From positions 1 to 64,000 of the forward strand of contig CAKVGI010000001.1 in NCBI GenBank assembly GCA_934747265.1: a DNA stretch of 64,000 bases, read 5' to 3'. The notes below the pieces were generated by a model. The model did not search any database, was not told the origin of the DNA, and was given only the letters and a program-made list of their open reading frames with translations. The position numbers and the translations under genes were made by a program. Below are positions 48,350 to 60,530 of the stretch, in pieces. The stretch comes from an uncultured Rickettsiales bacterium (GTDB lineage: Bacteria; Pseudomonadota; Alphaproteobacteria; Rickettsiales; UBA1997). The first letter of the stretch is position 1, and every line of letters begins with the position of its first letter.

Positions 48350-48800
48350 TCATTAAACTTCACCTACCGTTAGAAAATACCAATTTTTGCTCCACTGCTA
48401 ATGATAGGTATCTTTTACCCTCTATTAAGAGAAACTTTTTAATCCCTTAATAAGAACATACATTCTTACCTGTTAAGGGGATACTCCTCAATACCCCTGC
48501 CAAGAAGGTACTCATCTAATATCCCCTGTTAAAAGTAGTAAAAGTGGGGGGCGAATATTTGATTATATTAGATTACAATTATTTATATAAATAATATTTT
48601 TAATGTGTAATATATTTATTATTCTTAATTCTAAATCCAAACCCTGCAAATTTATATTTTATTTTCAATTTTTAATTATTTATTTTATTATAAATTAAAT
48701 AAATGCTATCAATCATCACTGCTGACTACGTTAGCTCCACCATATAAAAGGGACAAAGAAGTCAACGTATCAAATAAATAGATTAATATATACGTCAACT
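48350..48800 (-). repeat. repeat family B, copy 4 (inverted, decayed)
   Basis: Units resembling CTGCCAAGAAGG and CTGTTAAAAGTAG (48450-48550), an AT-rich core with TTATTCTTAATTCTAAATCC and TTTATTTTCAATTTTTAATTATT, and a far arm with GCTGACTACGTTAGCTCC. Modules have lost most of their G/C runs, so this copy is older than the others. Confidence 0.65.
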
Positions 48801-48839
48801 CCTACCATATAAGAGGGACAAAGAAGGAGATGCTAACTT

Positions 48840-48985
48840 TTTGATATGTTGGATCTCCGAATTCAACACCTTATGTTAATAAATATATAATTTTGAAAGT
48901 ATTGAGTGTTGAGTCCAGATACATAACACTTCATATAAAAGCCTAATACTTCATATAAAAAACTCAGCATCTCGTATAAAGCTAG
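48840..48985. repeat. possible third relic of repeat family A
   Basis: Contains AATTCAACACCTTATGTTAAT, ATAACACTTCATATAAAAGCC, TAATACTTCATATAAAAAACTC and similar units of about 20 bp. The resemblance to family A is weak. The rest of 48171-49151 holds nothing else recognisable. Confidence 0.4.
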
Positions 48986-49151
48986 TAGTAAACATTAAAC
49001 AAAAAGTTAACATTAATAAATTAAATATATAAATTTTAAACCATTTTTAAACTTTTTTAAACTTTTTTCGCTATACTTTTTAAAAATAAGAATTATTATA
49101 GAATTGTTGATTTACTAAACGGATGGCTAATTGAAAATAATTTAAAATAAT

Positions 49152-50240
49152 ATGAAAATGGTATTTTTTTACATATTCTTATTTTTGGTGTTTGCCTTTT
49201 TTGCTTTGGTAATAGTTCTTGCAAGAAATTTTGGCAAAGCACCTACTGGCGATTATGGTAATTTATCTTATTATAGAAATGGCAGATTTATAGCTCCGGA
49301 GCCTTTGCCATATACTTTTAAAAGAGAAATTCCAAATGAGAAGTTTAGCTTTTTTAGTTTGTTTTTTAAGTCAAAAAATGCACCAAAGGATAAGTTGCCG
49401 ACTGTAAAGCCAACTTTTGCGGAAAAACCTAGCGATTTTGCTATTTTTTGGTTGGGTCATTCTAATACAATACTAGAATTGGATGGCAAAAGATTAATTA
49501 TTGATCCCGTATTTGAAAATGCTGGACCAGTTCCGTTTGTTGTTTCTCGTTATGTAAAGTCTCCAGTTAAAAGAAAAGATTTGCCACATATTGATTACGT
49601 TGTTTTAACGCACAACCATTACGATCATTTAGAAAGAGAAACGGTACAAAAATTTAGAAAGACTGATACTAAATTTATTGCTCCATTAGGTGTTGCTGAT
49701 GCTTTAATTGGTTGGGGAATTGAAAGAGATAATATTATAGAACTTGGTTGGGAAGAAAATTTTGTTGATGATAGTTTATCTTTTACACTTTTGCCAAGTA
49801 TTCATTTTTCTGGAAGAAATTATAATGATTGGAATAAAACCCTTTGGGGTTCGTATATTATAAAATCAAAGGATAAAAGTATATTTTGGGGTGGTGATGG
49901 TGGATATGGTAAACATTTTGCTGAATATAGTAAAAAATATGGAAAATTTGATATTGTAGCTCTTGAAATTGATGGTTGGAACGAGAATTGGGCTGATATA
50001 CATATGTTTCCAGATGAAGTTATAAAAACGGCAAAGGATTTAAATTCTGAATATGTGTTGCCAATACATTGGGCGGTATTTGATTTAGCAATGCATCCTT
50101 GGAAAGAGTCAATAAATTATGTTGTTGATGAAGCAAATAAAAATGACATAAAATTGATTACTCCAAAAATTGGGGAAAAGGTTGATGAAAGTAATTTTAA
50201 AGACTTTATTAATAATAATTGGTGGAAAGATTATAAATAA
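49152..50240 (+). CDS. metallo-beta-lactamase-fold hydrolase (NAPE-PLD/UlaG-like)
   Basis: A 362-residue protein with an N-terminal membrane segment (about 4-22). The metal-binding motif is VLTHNHYDHLER (HxHxDH), followed by FTLLPSIHFSGR, and WGGDGGYGKHFAEYSKKYG with the later Asp and the terminal ILPIHW. LGHSNTILELDGKRLIIDPVF is the characteristic N-terminal block of the NAPE-PLD/UlaG-like group, which cleaves phosphoester or lactone bonds. The membrane helix would hold the enzyme at the inner membrane facing the cytoplasm or the periplasm. The substrate is unknown. Confidence 0.85.
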   Translation: MKMVFFYIFLFLVFAFFALVIVLARNFGKAPTGDYGNLSYYRNGRFIAPEPLPYTFKREIPNEKFSFFSLFFKSKNAPKDKLPTVKPTFAEKPSDFAIFWLGHSNTILELDGKRLIIDPVFENAGPVPFVVSRYVKSPVKRKDLPHIDYVVLTHNHYDHLERETVQKFRKTDTKFIAPLGVADALIGWGIERDNIIELGWEENFVDDSLSFTLLPSIHFSGRNYNDWNKTLWGSYIIKSKDKSIFWGGDGGYGKHFAEYSKKYGKFDIVALEIDGWNENWADIHMFPDEVIKTAKDLNSEYVLPIHWAVFDLAMHPWKESINYVVDEANKNDIKLITPKIGEKVDESNFKDFINNNWWKDYK

Positions 50241-50251
50241 TAAAAGAATTT

Positions 50252-51295
50252 CTATTCAGATGGTAAAAATTGTAAGTCTTTTTCAACAGCTTTAAATTTA
50301 TTTGCCACATTTTTTGTAAAATATTCATTATCTGTTAAAGTTAACTTTTTAATTGGTTGGTCTTTACTGAAATCAATATTTTTTAATTCAATCCAGAAAA
50401 TATTTTCATTAAATACAGAATCATAAAAATATACTTTGTTTTTTTGATCCGCAATTGTTCGCCATCTTGTTGTTGATATATTTGGTTCATTTGGTGTAGT
50501 TATTCCAACGGGAACAGACACATTTCTCATAACAGATAAAACACTTGCTACGCCTAATTTTTCGTCAGATGTTTTGGGTATGACATTTATATAAAATGAA
50601 GCTCTTGCAAATCTATCAACCGCTCTATTTGCACCCGGTAAAAATTCTGTTCCATTTATATTTTCCCAATATTTTTGTATTGCAATTTGCTTCCAATATT
50701 CTGGTGAATTTGTTAAAACTTGATATTTTTTATTGTGATATATTTTTAATTCACCATTAATATATTCAAAAATTGCAGAATCGCCAGTTGAATCTGATAT
50801 TGATAAATGTAGTCCCGCCTGTCTTCCATCGTTCGGTATTTCTGCTGTAACTACATAAAATCTATTCTTTTTCATATCTTTTACAGCTTCATTAACCGTT
50901 GCATAGTTATCAAGAAAATATTGTACCCACATTGATATTGCTAGTGTTTTTCTTTTATCATTTTTTAATGGTTTAATATATTCCGACTCTGTAAGATATA
51001 AAATATTTGCAGATAATCCTTTTTCATTCATACCATCTACGGTTGTAATATCATAAGCTGATGTTGTAATACTACCATATTTAGAAATCCAACTTATAGA
51101 ATTTTCGCCAGCTTTTCCATCTCTTTTTATTCCTCTTGGAAAAGCCCATATATTTGTTTCTTGATCGCTTTTCCAATCCATAGTTCTACCAGTAATTACA
51201 AGATTATTTTCACCAATATAAACGGCTCTGGTACAAGCAAGAATATTGGCTATACTTGCGAAAAATACTATTACAATATAAATTATCTTTTTCAT
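50252..51295 (-). CDS. linear amide C-N hydrolase, choloylglycine hydrolase family (exported)
   Basis: A 347-residue Ntn hydrolase. A signal-like segment (about 1-20) ends just before Cys at residue 21, so processing to LACTRAVYIGENNLVITG would expose the nucleophilic Cys. Other family landmarks are TGRTMDW, ILTNSPEYWKQ-like QVLTNSPEYW and NRAVDRFARASFY. Members are bile salt hydrolases, penicillin V acylases and acyl-homoserine lactone acylases. The periplasmic or outer position suggests action on a host or neighbour amide. The L-A-C sequence could also look like a lipobox. Confidence 0.85.
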   Translation of the reverse strand: MKKIIYIVIVFFASIANILACTRAVYIGENNLVITGRTMDWKSDQETNIWAFPRGIKRDGKAGENSISWISKYGSITTSAYDITTVDGMNEKGLSANILYLTESEYIKPLKNDKRKTLAISMWVQYFLDNYATVNEAVKDMKKNRFYVVTAEIPNDGRQAGLHLSISDSTGDSAIFEYINGELKIYHNKKYQVLTNSPEYWKQIAIQKYWENINGTEFLPGANRAVDRFARASFYINVIPKTSDEKLGVASVLSVMRNVSVPVGITTPNEPNISTTRWRTIADQKNKVYFYDSVFNENIFWIELKNIDFSKDQPIKKLTLTDNEYFTKNVANKFKAVEKDLQFLPSE

Positions 51296-51429
51296 AAATA
51301 ATAATTTATTATATACAACTATAAGTATAATAATTATTTAAAAAATCAAGAAAAAAATTATTACAATTAATTATGTATATATAAAAATATTGCAGTAGTG
51401 ATAAAAAATAAAGTCCCTTTAATTCCTTT

Positions 51430-52030
51430 TATCATTTTTGCGGAGTTAGTTGCGAAATACCTCTTCTCCGCCTTCTCATTGTAAAGTAATAAGCTAGCGT
51501 ATGAATACTTTCCCTTTCGTTATCCTCTGTGAGAAAAAGCTGATGTAGAACGCTCCCCTTGCTACCTTCGTAAGGAAGGGAGTTGACACTAAAACCCCCC
51601 TTACCCCCCTTATCAGGGGGGAATGAGTAGTAGCTATCCTTTGTAAGGGGGGAGCTGACGTAGTCAGCAGGGGGGTGATAGTATTTATTTTGTTTTATTA
51701 TAAAATAAAACAAAATAAATAATTGAAAATTGAAAATAAATATAAAGTTGAAGAGCTTAAATTCAAGATTTAAAATTAAGAATTAAGAATTAAGAATTAA
51801 GAATAATACTATATATTAAACAGTAATTATTATTATATAAAGTATATAATTAATAATTTTATAAGAATTATAAAATAATATATTAACATAAAAAAAGAAT
51901 TTAAATATAATTAAAGTATTTAAACCCCCCTTACCCCCCTTATCAGGGGGGAATTGAATAGGTGCCCCTTATCAGGGGAGAATAGAGATTATTATTCTTA
52001 CATGATGGAATGAAATAAAGTAGCAGGAGG
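51430..52030 (+). repeat. repeat family B, copy 5
   Basis: Left arm with CCCCCCTTATCAGGGGGGAA and GGGGGGAGCTGACGTAGTCAGCAGGGGGG modules (51590-51680); AT-rich core including TTTGTTTTATTATAAAATAAAACAAA (perfect inverted repeat), AATTAAGAATTAAGAATTAAG and TTATAAGAATTATAAAATAATA; right arm AAACCCCCCTTACCCCCCTT ATCAGGGGGG. Same orientation as copies 1 and 2. 52031-52311 has no gene. Confidence 0.85.
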
Positions 52031-52311
52031 CAGAGAGAGGCATCTTAATACAGTAGTAGGAATATAACTTAACGGAAAAATAAAGTTTATTGAAGGAAAA
52101 ATAAAAGTATAGATATAGGTTAAGATGTAATTTACATTTATTATTTAATAAACCATATTATAGAATATGAAAAAAGCAGAAAATGTAAAGAAAGAGAAAA
52201 TTGTAAATGGAGATAAATTAATTATTATTAATACTATTTATTTTATAAAAATTCTTGTTTTTTAAAGATTAATTGGTTAATATTCTTTTGAGTTAATATA
52301 ATTATATTTGT

Positions 52312-53250
52312 ATGGCAGAAATAAAGGTTGATGTTGTTGTTATTGGTTCTGGACCAGCTGGAAATACGGCAAGTATATATTTATCAAGAAGTAATTTAAA
52401 TGTTGCATTAATTGCAGGTATGTCAATAGGTGGGCAATTAACAACTACTGCGGAAGTTGAGAATTTCCCGGGTTTTTCAAGTCCAGTCTTAGGAAGTGAT
52501 CTAATGATGCAAATGATGGAGCAAAGTAGAAATCTTGGTGTTAATATTGTTTATGATCAAGTTATATCCGTTGATTTTTCTTCAAGGCCATATAAATGTA
52601 CTCTTGATAGTGGTGATGTTTACTTGTCAAAATATATAGTTATATGTACTGGCGCATCAGCTAAATGGCTAGGTCTACCATCGGAGGAAGAATTTAAGGG
52701 AAGAGGCGTTTCAGCTTGCGCTACTTGTGATGGTTCTTTTTATAAGGGTAAAGTTGTTGCTGTTGTTGGTGGTGGTTCGTCAGCTGGTACGGAAGCTTTA
52801 CATTTATCAAATTTAGCTAAGAAAGTATATTTAATTCATAGAAGAGATACTTTTAAGATGTCTGAAACTATATTAAAAAGAGTTAAAGAATCAAAAAATA
52901 TAGAATTTGTTTTAGATAGTGAGATTACTGAGATTATTGGTTCTGAACAACCAAAGGCAGTTAATAAAATAAAAGTTTTTAATTCTAAAACAAATACAGA
53001 AAGAGAAATAGATGTGGATGGAGTATTTATTGCGATAGGAAGAACACCTGCAACGAGTATATTTAAAGATACACCTTTAAAACTAAATGAAAATGGTTAT
53101 ATAATTACTGAACCAGATAGTTGCAAAACAAATATTGATGGTGTATATGCGGCAGGCGATGTGGCTGATAAGAGATTTAAACAAGGTATAATTGCTGCCG
53201 GACAAGGTGCGGAAGCTGCTATGGAAATTCAAAGTAATATGGAGAGTTAA
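52312..53250 (+). CDS. trxB: thioredoxin reductase
   Basis: A 312-residue flavoprotein. FAD motif VVIGSGPAGNTASIYLSR at residues 7-24, redox centre SACATCDGSFY (CxxC), NADPH motif VVAVVGGGSSAGTEALHL, and the end GVYAAGDVADKRFKQGIIAAGQG. It reduces thioredoxin with NADPH in the cytoplasm. It lies 3 bp before mscS. Confidence 0.95.
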   Translation: MAEIKVDVVVIGSGPAGNTASIYLSRSNLNVALIAGMSIGGQLTTTAEVENFPGFSSPVLGSDLMMQMMEQSRNLGVNIVYDQVISVDFSSRPYKCTLDSGDVYLSKYIVICTGASAKWLGLPSEEEFKGRGVSACATCDGSFYKGKVVAVVGGGSSAGTEALHLSNLAKKVYLIHRRDTFKMSETILKRVKESKNIEFVLDSEITEIIGSEQPKAVNKIKVFNSKTNTEREIDVDGVFIAIGRTPATSIFKDTPLKLNENGYIITEPDSCKTNIDGVYAAGDVADKRFKQGIIAAGQGAEAAMEIQSNMES

Positions 53251-53253
53251 AAA

Positions 53254-54399
53254 ATGAATGTAGTTGAATTATATTTTAAATTTTTTGATGATTTAAATAT
53301 TTATTCAAAAATATCAATACAGATTCTGTCATTGATATTATTCACTTTTTTTACATCTAAATTAATAAAATACTTGTTATTTGATCTGTTTAAATATTTT
53401 TCCAAAAATGATAACTTGGATAATAGTATAATTGTGGCATCAAAAAAGCCGATTCTATTTTTTATGTGGTTATATTGTTTTATTACTTGTAGCAATTTAA
53501 TAATAGAGAGAATAGACGAAAGTATGCTAAAAATTGCAAATAATTTAAAATATGCAATAATGTATTTATCTGTATTAATATTTTTGCTAAAAAGTATTTC
53601 GCAAGTAAAAAGACATTATATATTACAAAAAGAAAAATATAATTCAAGTTTAGATTATCCGGGAATTGACGCTGTTGAAAAATTATCAAAAGTGTCCGTA
53701 ATAATTATTTGGTCAATTTTTGCATTAGGAAAGATGGGTTTCAATTTAAATGCATTACTTGCATTTAGTGGAGCTGGTGGTATTCTTGTTGGTTTTGCTG
53801 GTAAAGATTTATTTACAAATATTTTTGGTGGATTGGTTATATATCTTGATAAGCCGTTTGTTGTTGGTGATTGGATTGCATCACCAGATAAGGATATTGA
53901 GGGAGATGTTGAGGCAATAGGTTGGAGACAAACCAGAATTTTAACTTTTGAAAAATTCCCAATTTATGTTCCAAATTCAATATTTGGTACAATAGTTATT
54001 CAAAATAAAAGTAGGCTAAGATCGCGAAGAATTAAAGAGACTATCAATATTAGATATACAGATTATGATAAAGTTAACAATATTACAAGTGATGTATTAA
54101 AAATGTTAAAGGAGCATCCTGCAATTAATAAAAAATACAAAATGTATGTAAACTTTACGCAAGTTCAAGATGGTTGTCTAACTTTAACTGTTTACACTTT
54201 TACAAATACTACTGAATTTACTAGATTTTTTGAGATAAAACAAGATATTTTACTGAAAGTTGCAGAAATAATAAAAGAAAATGGTGCAGAACTAGCTCAT
54301 CCAACACAAACCATAGATATAAATACGGAAAATAAAATAGAAAAGACGCAAATAATTGATCCAATATTGGATTATACAGATAAAGTGGTCATGGAATAA
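53254..54399 (+). CDS. MscS-family mechanosensitive channel
   Basis: A 381-residue protein with N-terminal membrane segments, the pore-lining helix around GFNLNALLAFSGAGGILVGFAGKDLFTNIFGGLVI and the beta domain DKPFVVGDWIASPD followed by WRQTRILTFEKFPIYVPNS. These are MscS signatures. It releases solutes on hypo-osmotic shock. The gene follows trxB by 3 bp. Confidence 0.92.
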   Translation: MNVVELYFKFFDDLNIYSKISIQILSLILFTFFTSKLIKYLLFDLFKYFSKNDNLDNSIIVASKKPILFFMWLYCFITCSNLIIERIDESMLKIANNLKYAIMYLSVLIFLLKSISQVKRHYILQKEKYNSSLDYPGIDAVEKLSKVSVIIIWSIFALGKMGFNLNALLAFSGAGGILVGFAGKDLFTNIFGGLVIYLDKPFVVGDWIASPDKDIEGDVEAIGWRQTRILTFEKFPIYVPNSIFGTIVIQNKSRLRSRRIKETINIRYTDYDKVNNITSDVLKMLKEHPAINKKYKMYVNFTQVQDGCLTLTVYTFTNTTEFTRFFEIKQDILLKVAEIIKENGAELAHPTQTIDINTENKIEKTQIIDPILDYTDKVVME

Positions 54400-54615
54400 T
54401 ATATTATGTATTATAATTGATTAATAACTTATTAAATACACTTTTAATATTTGATTATGATAAATAATTATTATATAATATATTATTTTTTTGAGGGTAT
54501 AATAAATTATTTAATATAAAATATTTTTATTTTTTTTAAAAAAAATTTTAGAAAAGTTGAATAACATATTGAGAAATAAGCGATTAATAATATATAAAAT
54601 TTTTTAATTTTTTTC

Positions 54616-54644
54616 TTGACTATTAAGATTTTGTATTTTATAAT
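54616..54644 (+). promoter_or_regulatory. rRNA promoter P1 (23S-5S)
   Basis: TTGACT and TATAAT with a 17-bp spacer, then GGATTAGGTGAGATTCGGAA; the arrangement parallels P1 of the 16S gene. Confidence 0.75.
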
Positions 54645-54707
54645 GGATTAGGTGAGATTCGGAAAACTCCAAAAAATAAAAAAAGTTAAAAATAAGAAAA
54701 ATATTTC

Positions 54708-54736
54708 TTGACTTTTATTTTTTTCTTTTTTATAAT
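54708..54736 (+). promoter_or_regulatory. rRNA promoter P2 (23S-5S)
   Basis: TTGACT and TATAAT with a 17-bp spacer, about 170 bp before the 23S 5' end. The remainder of 54400-54907 has no gene. Confidence 0.75.
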
Positions 54737-54907
54737 GAATCTTGCAGTTGTTTTTATATTGTGAATTTAATATTAGTACAAAGTATTATATAAGAAAACT
54801 TTTGGATTAATAAATGTGTGATGACTTTATTATGAAGGAAGTTTAGAAAAAGTTTTATAGATTTAATTCTATATATAGTTCAATTACTTTGTATACTCTG
54901 AATTATT

Positions 54908-57657
<2,750 letters not shown>

Positions 57658-57750
57658 GATAATGTATATAAAGTAAAACTATATATAGTATTAAATCTAT
57701 ATTTTACGGGTATAAATTGTACTAATATTAATGAGCATTTAAAGACTTTA

Positions 57751-57900
57751 CCGTCCTTAAATAGCTTGGTAATCATAATGATGTGGAACCACTCGATACA
57801 TTCCGAACTCGCCAGTGAAACGCAAATCATGCCGATTGTACTATGGCTCTGTCATGGGAGATTAGGTTATTGCCAAGCTTTTTAAGGGCGGTTTTTTTAT
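57751..57900 (+). terminator. 5S flanking stem with terminal T-run
   Basis: CCGTCCTTAAA (57751-57761) is complementary to TTTAAGGGCGG (57880-57891), bracketing 5S, and TTTTTTT follows. It may serve both processing of 5S and termination of the 23S-5S transcript. Confidence 0.6.
57763..57880 (+). rRNA. rrf: 5S ribosomal RNA
   Basis: About 118 bases. GCTTGGT at the 5' end pairs with GCCAAGC at the 3' end. CCACTCGATACATTCCGAACTCG is the conserved loop A/B region, and TATGGCT..GTCATGGGAGA matches the E-loop. It lies about 105 bp after 23S. Confidence 0.92.
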
Positions 57901-58007
57901 ATCTTGTCTAAATATATTCTTTTTATTTTAAATATATCCCTTTATTTTTTTTCTTGATAAAATTTTGTTTTGATTTTATTCTATATATAGTAAATTCTTT
58001 TATTGCT

Positions 58008-58950
58008 ATGATGGAAAATTTTAAAAATGCTGGTAGTGAACAAAATTTAAAAAACTACTTTAATCAATATTTTTTTAATGGAGAAGCTAAAATGGAGCAA
58101 GATAAATTAGATCTTGTTGCAAATAATATAACTTTTGAAAGTAAATATAAAGATAAAAGTGTATCTATTTTAGAAATGTATACTCAGTTGATAGCTACAC
58201 ATAAAAAGCATAATATACCATTTAAAAATATATTGGGGTTTTTAATGAAAATGAAATATCCTTTATGGAATCAAAAAATATTAAAAAAAGAATTGATTTA
58301 ATAGATGATATAGATTGGAAAAATTTAACTCCATCTAAAATAAAAAATAATGAAGGAATAAAAAAGAAAATAATAGAACAAATACAAAATGAGGATAAAC
58401 ATTTTGAGTTAAATAGCAATAATTTACTTTTAATTAAAGACTACTTGAATAAAATTGAGTTAAATAAACAATTAGAATTAAAAGAAGAGATTACAGAAGA
58501 TGAGCTTAAAAAAACTTTGAATGGTCTAAATGAAAGATTACATAAAATAAAAACTTTAAAAGATACGGATAGAAGCTTATTTTTTAGTGCTATAATGATA
58601 GCAATAAGAGAAAAACTTCTGATTTATGAGGTTGAAAAGCAAATATCTATTTATGAAGATAAAATTGCTGATTTGTCAAAAGAAAATAAAAAAGTAAAAA
58701 GTATAGAATATAATAAAGAAGCAATATATAAAATATTTCAAATTCAATTATTGATATAGTTGATAATTTGATAAAAAGTAAAATAAATACTGAATCAAAA
58801 CAAAAATGGAGGGATCAATTTATATTTATTAGAAATTTAAATATTGATTTGTATGAGTATAGAGATATTATATATTTGATAAGTGAAAAAAAATATATAA
58901 AACATTTAAAGTAGGGCAAAAACAAGATATATTAGGTAAGGCTTACAAGA
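58008..58950 (+). pseudogene. N-terminal part of DNA methylase split by three frameshifts
   Basis: Three successive open segments, 58008-58301, 58265-58759 and about 58732-58914, each continue the protein in a frame one base back: (1) at the A7 run near 58283, before RIDLIDDIDWKNL; (2) near 58733-58745; (3) at the A8 run near 58884, before the KVGQKQDILGKAYKIF segment that leads into the methylase domain. Together they make a helical N-terminal region like that of methylases in BcgI-type and type I systems (for example RSLFFSAIMIAIREK). The pattern is three net one-base losses, at least two in A-tracts; decay, switching or base-calling error at homopolymers could explain it. Confidence 0.65.
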
Positions 58951-58955
58951 TATTT

Positions 58956-59984
58956 TTGTCAAGAGCTGGTAAGGTTGATAATAAAAATATTATTTTGACG
59001 CCAGATCATATAAAACATCTTATGGTTGAATTAGCGGATTTAAACGTTGATGATGTTGTGTTAGATACTTGTATGGGAACTGGTGGCTTTTTGATGGAGG
59101 CCATGGAAAAAATGGAATCCCTTGATGGTATCAATGAAGCCAAAAAAGAAATTATACATAATCAGCAATTAATAGGAAGTGAGATTGATACAAAATTATT
59201 TGTGTTGGCTTGTAGTAATATGTTTTTACATGGAGATGGTAGAAGTCAATTGTATGATAAGGATACTCTAAATGACGATGCAACTTTTAAAAATGGTGAT
59301 GGGTTCTTTAATTACATAAAATCCCTAAATCCAACAAAATGTATAATAAATCCACCATATGAGGGTAAAAATTGTTTTGATTTTACAAGTCAGGCGTTGG
59401 ACTTTTTGGATATCGGCGGAAAATTAATTGTAATCATTAAAGAAAATACATTTCAAAAACCAAATAAAGATATAGAAAAATTGTTAAAAAATAATACTCT
59501 TGATTTTTATATAAAGATGCCTGCAAATTTATTCAGTGAACAAAATAGATCTGTTTCAACGGCAATTTTTGGTTGGACAAAAGGCATTCCACATAATCAT
59601 AATAAATATGTTAAATTTTATAATTTAAGTGATGATGGTTTTGAAAATATACCGCATAATGGTAGAATAGATACAAAAAATATTTGGAAAGATAAGGAAA
59701 AAGAAATTATAGAATATATTTTATATGATAAGGATATAAATGAGAAAAATGTTGCATATAAAGAAAAAATTTTTAATAATGACAATTTATTGCCAATATA
59801 TCATCATTTTATAGAAGATTTAGAACCAGTTTATATGAAAGATTTTGAAGACACAATTTTTGATTATTTTATATATGAGCAAGACCTTGCGGGGGGGGGG
59901 CAGCTTAATAAACTCATTAAAGAGATTGATAATAGAAATATCAAAAGATTTATAATTAAGGAGATGAAAAATGGAAAGAATTAA
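58956..59984 (+). CDS. N-6 adenine DNA methylase catalytic domain (HsdM/BcgI-like) with internal G10 tract
   Basis: A 342-residue reading frame. AdoMet motif DVVLDTCMGTGGFLMEAM (about residues 28-45) and catalytic NPPYEGKNCFDF (motif IV, about 133) identify a gamma-class adenine methylase. The upstream ILTPDHIKHLMVELAD is the usual methylase lead-in. The frame has no ATG (TTG listed) and actually continues upstream to about 58908, so it may depend on the N-terminal segment. Bases 59891-59900 are ten G, coding Gly-Gly-Gly in the current frame. The stop overlaps the specificity gene by 14 bp. Confidence 0.85.
   Translation: MSRAGKVDNKNIILTPDHIKHLMVELADLNVDDVVLDTCMGTGGFLMEAMEKMESLDGINEAKKEIIHNQQLIGSEIDTKLFVLACSNMFLHGDGRSQLYDKDTLNDDATFKNGDGFFNYIKSLNPTKCIINPPYEGKNCFDFTSQALDFLDIGGKLIVIIKENTFQKPNKDIEKLLKNNTLDFYIKMPANLFSEQNRSVSTAIFGWTKGIPHNHNKYVKFYNLSDDGFENIPHNGRIDTKNIWKDKEKEIIEYILYDKDINEKNVAYKEKIFNNDNLLPIYHHFIEDLEPVYMKDFEDTIFDYFIYEQDLAGGGQLNKLIKEIDNRNIKRFIIKEMKNGKN
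59891..59900 (+). repeat. G10 homopolymer in methylase gene
   Basis: Ten consecutive G in a genome of over 70% A+T. The current length keeps the frame open to the overlap with the specificity gene; with nine G the frame would end at 59955, and with eleven at 59908. Confidence 0.95.
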
Positions 59985-60525
59985 ATTAATTATAAATAAA
60001 ATTAAGAATGACACAAAAACCGAATTACCAAAAGATGTTGAATGGAAAGAATTTTGTCTTAATGAGATTTTTTATATATATGGTAGTAAGACAACTACAA
60101 AACAGAAGTTAGAAGAAATTGGAAGTGGCGATTATCCATATATAACCACACAAGCAACAAATAATGGATGTTTTGGTTGTTATAATTTTTGGACTGAAGA
60201 CGGTAATTGTTTAACCATAGATAGTGCTGTTCTTGGTAGCTGTTTTTATCAAGAAAAAAATTTTACAGCTAGTGATCATGTGGAAATTTTGAGACCAAAA
60301 TACAAAAATTTTAATAAAAATATTGGTCTTTTTATAAAAACTATAATTTCAAAAACTACAAAGAATATATATAATTATACAAATAAATTCAATCAAACTA
60401 AAATTAAAAATACAAAAATTTTTCTTCCATCAAAAAACAATGAGCCAGATTGGGAATATATGGATAAATTTATTGAAAATGTACAAAAGGCGATGAATCT
60501 TGATTTTTCTACACACACACCATAA
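59971..60525 (+). CDS. specificity subunit, first target-recognition domain (HsdS/BcgI-S-like)
   Basis: A 184-residue half specificity subunit. It opens with a conserved helix (IKLIINKIKNDTKTELPKD) and WKEFCLNEIFYIYGSKTTT, then the recognition domain, which ends with IFLPSKNNEPDWEYMDKFIENV, typical of BcgI-like S proteins. The frame ends in TAA immediately after an (AC)5 tract. A second, similar half follows in another frame. In this state a single-domain S protein is made; such halves can dimerise in some systems. It overlaps the methylase by 14 bp. Confidence 0.85.
   Translation: MERIKLIINKIKNDTKTELPKDVEWKEFCLNEIFYIYGSKTTTKQKLEEIGSGDYPYITTQATNNGCFGCYNFWTEDGNCLTIDSAVLGSCFYQEKNFTASDHVEILRPKYKNFNKNIGLFIKTIISKTTKNIYNYTNKFNQTKIKNTKIFLPSKNNEPDWEYMDKFIENVQKAMNLDFSTHTP
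60511..60520 (+). repeat. (AC)5 dinucleotide tract at the junction of two recognition domains
   Basis: Five AC repeats just before the stop of the first half. Loss of one AC unit (or gain of two) places the downstream half in frame with the upstream half. Confidence 0.95.
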
Positions 60526-60530
60526 GAACA

